A DNA stretch of 64,000 bases, taken from assembly GCA_963753685.1 (NCBI GenBank), contig CAVWDE010000021.1, forward strand, positions 438,580 to 502,579, in the 5' to 3' direction. This DNA is from DATAOG01 sp963753685 (lineage in GTDB: Bacteria > Pseudomonadota > Alphaproteobacteria > Geminicoccales > Geminicoccaceae). The position numbers were made by a program, and so were the translations under genes. Below the pieces are notes generated by a model. That model did not search any database. It was not told the origin of the DNA and was given only the letters and a program-made list of their open reading frames with translations. Positions 56,585 to 64,000 of this stretch are shown here, in pieces; the first letter of the stretch is position 1, and every line of letters starts with the position of its first letter.

Positions 56585-59500
56585 TCAAGCGGCGTAGAGG
56601 CTGCGGCCCTCGCCGGGATAGGCATCGAAGATGTGCTGGAAGGTAAGCTCGCACTTCTGTTGCCAGAGGTCATCGCCATAAGCGGGAGGGAGGCTGTCGA
56701 GCTCCTGCTCGATGAAGGCGCGCACGACCGCCTTGGAGCGCTGGTGCTTGCGCCAGTCGAGCACGAGCTTCTCGGCCTTCAGCACCTCCAAGAGTTCGCG
56801 CACCACCCTCTTGACGTCGGCCTCCTCCTTCTTCGTGAGCTTGGGCTCGGGCTTGGTCAGCAGATCGAACAGCGCCAGCTCTTCCTCGGTCAGTCCCTCA
56901 GCAATGCCGCGCTGCTCTTCCTCGGTCAGGCTCTGCGCGAACTTGAGCAGCTCCTCGAAGAACTGCTCGATGTTCTGGCTGCCCGCATTGTAGGCCTCGA
57001 TCATCTTCTGGAACTTGTCGAGGAAATCCATGCGCGCGTGGTTGCGCTCGACCATGGGCTTCAGCTTCGCCTCGATCAGGCTGCGCAGTCGCTCGGCTGC
57101 GGTCCGTTTGCGTCCTTGCTCGAAGCGCGCCCGGAGGGCGTCGAAATCGATCCCGCTCAGATCGAGCCGGCGATCCTCGCCCGGCGCGGCCTGGGCCTGG
57201 ATGACGTAGCCCTCGGTCGCGACCGACTCATCCAGCAGCTGCTCGATCGCCCGCATCACCTCGCTGATGTCGGCGGGCGGCATCAGCGAGCGGATCTCCT
57301 TGGCGATATAGGCGAGCACGACGCACACCGGCGCGAGCTCGCCCGCCCGCGGGTCCGGCTTGATCGCCTGAAAGATCTTGGCGACTTTGCTCGCGAGCGC
57401 GATGAAGCGCCGCTTCTCCTCATCGCTCGTGACGATCCGCTCGACCGCCTCGCCGATCAGCGCCACGCGGTCGAGGCCCTCGGCCGCCAGGACCCTCTCC
57501 GGGTCGACCTCGTGCGCCTTGCAGAAGGCCAGCGCCTCGCCGATCGCCGCGCGCAGATGCTCGACCAGCGCGTCCTTGTCCAGGATCGGCATGTCGACCT
57601 CGCCCGGCGCGCCGGGCGACGGCTTGCCATAGATCGCAAGCGCCCGCTGCAGGCTGCGCAGCACGCCCGCATAGTCGACGATCAGGCCGTTGTTCTTGTC
57701 CCGCGCCACCCGGTTCGCCCGCGCGATCGTCTGCATCAGCGTGTGGTTGCGCATGGGCTTGTCGAGATAGATCGTCGAGCAGGCCGGCACGTCGAAGCCC
57801 GTGATCCACATGGCGCAGAGGAACACGATCCGGAGCGGATCGTCCGCGTCCTTGAACCTGGTCTCGAGGTCCTCCTTCTGCATCCGCCGCCGGTGCGGCC
57901 GGATGTCGAGCCCCTTGGCCCGAAGGTCGGCGATCTCGTTCTGCGACGACGAGATCACGACCGCCATGTCGGTCTCGGCCATCTCCTTGAGCGTGCGCTG
58001 GATCTCCTGCCGCTCGGCTTCGCTCGCGGTCGCAAGGCTCGCCTCGAGCTTCGCCCGGTGCGCCGCCCAGTGCTTCTGCACCTTGTCGTACATCCGCACC
58101 GCGGTCGCCTTGTCGATGCAGATGACCATCGCCTTGCCGCGATAGCCGCGGCCGAGGAAGTGCAGCACGATGTCCTCCGCGACCTTCTCCAGCCGCTCCT
58201 CGCGCGTGATCAGATGGTACTCGCGCCCGAACTCCCGCTCGAGCTTCTCCTCCTGCGCCTCGTCGAGCTCGGCGTCCTCGAGCAGCCGCTCCATGTCCTC
58301 GTTCAGGTTCTCGTTGGTCAGCTGCAGCTCGGGTATCCGGTTCTCGTAGTAGAGCGGGACCGTCGCCCCGTCCTCGATGCTCTGGGTGAAATTGTAGATG
58401 CTGACGTAGTCGCCGAACACCTCGCGCGTCTTCTCCTCGCCGGCCATCAAGGGCGTGCCCGTGAAGCCGATGAAGGCGGCGTTCGGCAACGCGCCCCGCA
58501 TGTTCAGCGCCAGCGTGTCGTACTGGCTGCGGTGCGCCTCGTCGGTCATCACGATGATGTCCGAGCGCCTGGACAGCTTCGGGGTAGCGCTCGCCCTTGG
58601 CCGTCCCGAACTTCTGGATCAGCGTGAAGACGTAGCGGTGGTCCTCGCTCAGAAGCTGCCGCAGATGCGCGCCGCTGGTCGCCTGCGCGTGCTTCTCGGT
58701 CACCGCACCGCAGGCGGCAAACGTCTTGTAGATCTGATCGTCCAGCTCGTCCCGGTCGGTCACGATCACGAAGGTCCAGTTGCCGGGCAGCGTCCGCAGC
58801 ACCTTCTGCGCGAAGAACAGCATCGAGAGGCTCTTGCCCGAGCCCTGGGTGTGCCAGAACACCCCGAGCCGCCCCTGGTTCTCCCGGATTTTTCTGACCG
58901 CCTCGATCGAGCGGTTGACGCCCAGCACCTGATGGTTCTTGCCGACCTTCTTGATCAGCCCGCCCTTGCCCTCCTCGAACACCGTGAAGCTCTCGACGAT
59001 GTCGAGCAGCCGGTCCGGCCGGCAGGTGCCCCGCAGCATGGTCGCGAGCGAGCCCACCGGAACCTCGCCCTCGTCCTCGACCCGCTTCCACTCGGCAAAA
59101 TGCTCGAAGGCCGCCGTGGACGAGCCGATCCGGCTCTCGCGCCCGTTCGAGAGGATGACGACGCCATTGTACCAGAACAGCCCGGCGATCGTGTCCCGGT
59201 AGTCGCGAAGGTTCTTGTCGTAGGCGTCCTGCAGCCGCGTGTGCGACGCCTTCAGCTCGACCAGCACCAGCGGCAGGCCGTTGACGAACCCCACGAGATC
59301 GCACCGCCGCCGGTACATCTCGCCATGCACCCAGACCTGCGAGGCCAGGAAGAAGTCGTTGTTTTCCGGGTCGCGCCAGTCGATCACGCGGACGGTCACA
59401 TCCTCCTCGCGCCCGCGCTCGTCCCGCGCCTTGACCTTCACCCCGTCCTTGATCAGGCGGTAGACGTCCTGGTTGGCGGCGACGTCGGCAAGCGTCGAGC

Positions 59501-59761
59501 GGTCCCGGGTCAGCTCCTCGATCGCGGCCTCCAGGGCGTCGGCCGGCAGACCCGGGTTCAGCCGCTCCAGCGCCGGACGCAGACGCGCGAGCAGCACGAC
59601 CTCATGGTCGCTCTCGCGCGCAAGCGAGCCGCGCGGGCCCCAGACCGGGTCGAACGCGTCGCCCACCTCCCAGCCGAGCGCCCGGAAAAGCTGGATCGCC
59701 GGCTGCTCGACCAGCGCGTCCTCGGAGAAGCCGAGGCCATACGCGCCGAGCGCCGCGCTCA

Positions 59762-59762
<1 letters not shown>
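56585..59762 (-). pseudogene. hsdR: Type I restriction enzyme endonuclease/motor subunit HsdR, one extra base
   Basis: The protein of about 1,058 residues cuts DNA after ATP-driven translocation. In order: an N-terminal PD-(D/E)xK nuclease (DLVGFVNGLPLVLVELKAS near 59,280), Walker A HTQGSGKSLSM near 58,845, then DEAH in IIVMTDEAHRSQYD near 58,545, IGFTGTPL near 58,465, and further helicase motifs to TIARANRV near 57,720. One extra base at about 58,578 (CGAAGCTGTCC for CGAGCTGTCC) splits it between RYPE and LSRRSDIIVMTDEAH. The ATG overlaps the hsdS stop by one base. The rest is intact. Confidence 0.9.
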
Positions 59763-61055
<1,293 letters not shown>

Positions 61056-61059
<4 letters not shown>

Positions 61060-62648
61060 ACGCGCTCCAGCAGCTCGACCACGTTCTCCGCAATCCGCTC
61101 CTCTAGCTCGCGCGCCTCGAGGTTGAGCTGCTCCAGCTCCTCGTTCAGCTCCTCGAGGCGCTCGGCGAAGACGAACTCGTCCGGCAGCGCGGGCGGCGAC
61201 GCCGACGTAGCGGCCGGGGTTCAGGCTCCAGCCCTGCGCCTCGATCTCGGCGAGCGTCGCGCGCTTGCACAGGCCCGGCACGTCGCGATAGACGCCGTCC
61301 GGGAAATGCTCGGCCATGAGCGCATCGCTGCCCTTCATGCGTCTCCGGCTCCTCGTCGCGGTAGAGGCGGACGATGTTGGCGAGGAACTCGATCTGTTCC
61401 GGGAGGAAGTCGCGGTGCGCCCGGTCGAGCTGGCGGAAGATGTGCCGGGCGTCGAGGAACAGCACCTGGTCGGCGCGCACGGTCTCGGTCTTCTCGCGGT
61501 CGAGGAACCAGAGCGTGCAGGGTAGGGTGACGGTGTAAAAGAAGTTGGAACCGATCGCGACGATCACGTCGACCGCACCGGACTCGAGGAGCTGCTTTCG
61601 GATCTCGAGCTCGGAGCCGCGCGCGTCGCCCGCCGAGTTGGCCATGACGAAGCCCGCGCGCCCGCTGTCGTTCAGGGACGAATAGAAGAGCTGGATCCAG
61701 AGGTAGTTGGCGTTGTCGGTCGTGGGCATGCCGAACGGGAAGCGCGCCTTGTCGTCCTTGAGGCGCTCCTTGTCGACCCGGTTCACGTTGAAGGGCGGAT
61801 TGGCCATGACGAAGTCGAAGCGGCCGGGCGCCTCGTGCAGGTCCTCGTAGTAGGTGTTGGCCTCGCGGATGTCGCCGGCGAGCCCGTGCACGGCGAGGTT
61901 CATGTTGCAAAGGCGCACCGTGCTCGTCGGCCCGCTCCTGGCCGTAGATGCTGATCTCGCGGCCGGGGTCCTGCTTGTGCTCCTCGACGAAGCGGGCGGA
62001 CTGCACGAACATGCCGCCCGAGCCGCAGGCCGGGTCGTAGATCCGGCCGTGCCAGGGCTCGATGATCTCGACGATCAGCCGCACCAGCGAGGTGGGGGTA
62101 AAGAACTCGCCGCCCTTCTGGCCCTCGGCCATCGCGAACTTGCCGAGGAAATACTCGTAGATCTTGCCGAACGCGTCGCCCTCGATGTCGGTCGGGATCG
62201 AGGCCATGAGCTTCAGGAGCTCGACCAGGGTCCTGGTCTCGAGGCGGGCATAGGTGCGCGGCAGGACGCCCTTCAGGTCCTCGTTCTCCTCCTCGATCAG
62301 CCGCATCGCCTCGTTGATCGCCTTGCCGAGGTCCTCACCCTCGGGCAGGCGCAACAGATGCGAGAACCGCGCCTCGTCGGGCACGTAGACCACGCCCAGG
62401 GCCTGATAGTGATGCTTGCCGACCTGCTGCCGCCGGCCGCTGACGCTCCCTTGCAGCCGCTTCTCCGCCTCGGTGAAGCGGGCATCCGCGTAGCGCAGGA
62501 ACAGCAGCCCGAGGACCGGCTCGCCATACTCCGAAGCCTTGAGCTTGGAGTTGGCCCGCAGCTCGTCCGCCGCACCCCACAGGCGCTTCTCGAGATCCGT
62601 CACATTGGCGGGCAATTCGGCCTCCGACGCACGCTGCCAATTTCGCAC
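61056..62648 (-). pseudogene. hsdM: Type I restriction-modification methyltransferase HsdM, three frame breaks
   Basis: The protein of about 530 residues is the N6-adenine methylase. It has RLWGAADELRANSKLKASEYGEPVLGLLFLRYAD at the start, YDPACGSGGMFV (SAM motif) near 62,030 and ANPPFNVNRV (NPPF catalytic motif) near 61,795. Frames break at about 61,925, 61,345 and 61,200. The start may be the GTG at 62648 or the GTG at 62603; it begins 9 bases from the IS630 end, so its original upstream region may be lost. Its stop overlaps the hsdS GTG start. Confidence 0.87.
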
Positions 62649-62654
62649 TGCAAG

Positions 62655-63743
62655 CTAGTGCACAGGCGCATTCAGAGGAGTCATCTTGGCGAGGATCTGG
62701 TTGGCGGTCTTTGTCCAGGTGAACGGCGTGGGCTCAGCGTTGTGCTCGGCGATGTAGCGATGGATCGCCGCCTGGAGGTCGACCACCGAGTGGAAGGTGC
62801 CGCGCTTAAGACGGCGCCGGGTCAGCGCCGAGAAGAAGGTCTCGACCGCGTTCAGCCCGGAGCCCGAGGTCGGCGTGAAATGGAAGGTCCAGCGCGGATG
62901 CCGCGCCAGCCAGGCCATGACCTTAGGGTGCTTGTGGCTGCCATAGTTGTCGAGGATCACGTGGATCACCTTGCCGGCCGGCACGGAGCCCTCGATGGCG
63001 TTGAGGAAGCGCAGGAACTCCTGGTGCCGGTGACGCTGCATGCAACGGCCGAGCACCGTGCCGTCGAGAACATTGAGAGCGGCAAACAGGGTGGTGATGC
63101 CGTTACGGATGTAGTCGTGGGTCATAGTGCCGGCCTTGCCCGGCTTGATCGGCAAACCGGGCTGGGTCCGATCCAGGGCCTGGATCTGGCTTTTCTCATC
63201 AATCGAGAGCACCAGGCTGTGCGCCGGCGGCTCGACGTACAGGCCGACGATATCCTCGAGCTTGGCGGCAAACTCGGGATCGTTGGAGCGCTTGAAGGTC
63301 CGGATGCGGTGGGGCTGCAGCCGGTGGGCCCCCCAGATCCGCTGCACCGAGCGCAGGGAGATCCCGGCGGTCTTGGCCATCGCGCGGCCGGTCCAGTGGG
63401 TCGCCTCGCCAGGCGCCTCGGCGCAGGTCAAGGCGACCACCCGCTGCACCGTAGCGTCGTCCAGGCGAGGCTTGCCCGGCTTGCGGGTCGCATCTCGGAG
63501 CAGGCCGTCGACGCCGGCTTCGGCGAAGCGCCGCTGCCAGCGCCAGACCGCCGGTCGGCCGGCCGCGGCGCGCCGGGCGATCTCGGCGACCGTCAGCCGG
63601 TCGGCCGAACCCAAGATGATCCGGGCCCGCGCCACGTGCTTCTGGGCGCGGTTGCGATCGGCCACGATCGCCTCCAAACGAGCACGATCCTCAACCGAAA
63701 CCCAAGGGCAGACAACTTGTGCCATGGCCCCACCATCGCACAT
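62655..63743 (-). CDS. IS630-family transposase
   Basis: The 362-residue DDE transposase has an N-terminal helix-turn-helix region (VSVEDRARLEAIVADRNRAQKHVARARIIL, then LTVAEIARRAAAGRPAVWRWQRRF) and the catalytic Asp-Asp-Glu in LVLSIDEKSQIQ, HVILDNYGSHK and GLNAVETFFSAL. All three acids are present and the gene is uninterrupted, so the element may be active. The frame runs through the inverted repeat; its TAG stop is completed by the target TA and the host base at 62655. Starts at 63743 or 63725 are possible. Confidence 0.93.
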   Translation of the reverse strand: MCDGGAMAQVVCPWVSVEDRARLEAIVADRNRAQKHVARARIILGSADRLTVAEIARRAAAGRPAVWRWQRRFAEAGVDGLLRDATRKPGKPRLDDATVQRVVALTCAEAPGEATHWTGRAMAKTAGISLRSVQRIWGAHRLQPHRIRTFKRSNDPEFAAKLEDIVGLYVEPPAHSLVLSIDEKSQIQALDRTQPGLPIKPGKAGTMTHDYIRNGITTLFAALNVLDGTVLGRCMQRHRHQEFLRFLNAIEGSVPAGKVIHVILDNYGSHKHPKVMAWLARHPRWTFHFTPTSGSGLNAVETFFSALTRRRLKRGTFHSVVDLQAAIHRYIAEHNAEPTPFTWTKTANQILAKMTPLNAPVH

Positions 63744-63782
63744 CTGCCGGCCCTTGTAAATCCTCTGTTTGCATCAGTGCAC
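62658..63782 (-). mobile_element. IS630-family insertion sequence, complete, 1,125 bp
   Basis: Imperfect terminal inverted repeats of about 23 bp begin with GTGCAC at both ends and continue to a shared CAGAGGA. The element is flanked by TA at 62656-62657 and 63783-63784, the duplication that IS630 elements make. With the bases outside, the target was CTAG, the preferred IS630 site. It carries one intact transposase gene. Confidence 0.93.
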
Positions 63783-63784
63783 TA

Positions 63785-64000
63785 GCCGCTATAAACCCGC
63801 GCCCCGATATGGATGAACCATGAATAGAAGGAGGCGACCAGATACGGCTCGTCATTCAACGGCGCTCCGATCTGACGGTTCATGCTAATTTTCCATAGGG
63901 GTGAGCGATGCCGAACCGCCCCCGCACGGAAATTCGCAGGAAAATTTGAAGACCTCCGAGAATTGACGAAACCCGCAGACGCACCCATGGCCCGGAAGTG
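63785..64000. other. Right edge of the window, no gene assigned
   Basis: The 216 bases beyond the IS have only one short minus-strand frame (stop at 63782) with no family resemblance. It would be the region once upstream of hsdM. Confidence 0.45.

Noticed and set aside
56564..58627. A 687-codon plus-strand frame opposite hsdR.
   Set aside because: HsdR helicase motifs are clear on the minus strand.

Overview
This 64 kb window is chromosomal DNA, very GC-rich and densely coded on both strands. Gene content (Liv-type and TRAP uptake, a molybdenum hydroxylase with a CoxG-like partner, HyuA/HyuB hydantoinase, a non-pyrrolysine MttB relative, a Rieske oxygenase, a glycolate-oxidase-like FAD enzyme) fits a free-living heterotrophic alphaproteobacterium, perhaps of the Rhodospirillales or Hyphomicrobiales type. 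That is an inference from gene families. No rRNA, tRNA or phylogenetic marker is visible.

Layout. 1-6.5 kb: uptake genes on the minus strand (binding protein, livH, livM, livG, livF with overlapping ends, then a redoxin, then TRAP dctP and the start of dctQ). A FadR-type regulator is divergent, with a candidate operator between. 7.5-9.4 kb: a frameshifted LysR regulator and a CmcJ-like oxidoreductase. 9.45-14.1 kb: a two-gene SIR2 / STAND-ATPase-WD40 locus that looks like anti-phage defence but carries many frame breaks. 14.3-25.6 kb: catabolic and accessory genes (MttB-like, EEP hydrolase, SGNH protein, HyuB/HyuA, a cNMP-FHA protein, an EamA exporter, an FAD oxidase). 25.7-26.3 kb: a VapC/antitoxin pair. 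26.4-30.9 kb: medium, large and small subunits of a form-II CoxL-type molybdenum hydroxylase plus a CoxG-like protein, closed by a clear terminator. 31-34.5 kb: small envelope genes and a 184-bp tandem duplication. 34.7-38.3 kb: HAD, glutamine amidotransferase and two SDRs. 38.5-42.7 kb: an RND efflux pair. 42.8-46.9 kb: a giant membrane-anchored coiled-coil repeat protein. 47.5-48.5 kb: a Rieske oxygenase.

48.7-55.6 kb is the least explained part. Two paralogous acidic/cationic proteins, an HEIGH zinc-peptidase-like protein and two large proteins of no family I recognise all run in one direction, followed by a small LuxR-type regulator. I treat it as the best candidate for an undescribed system. 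55.6-62.6 kb is a second defence cluster (MntA/HepT and a type I restriction-modification operon hsdM-hsdS-hsdR), bounded by an intact IS630-family element at 62.66-63.78 kb.

A caution runs through the window. Several unrelated conserved genes (LysR, MttB, the large hydroxylase subunit, coiled-coil protein, hsdR, hsdM) each break by one or a few single-base indels, and the sites I resolved are mostly extra bases. This may be sequencing or assembly error. The density is much higher in the SIR2/STAND genes and hsdS, where real decay is also possible.
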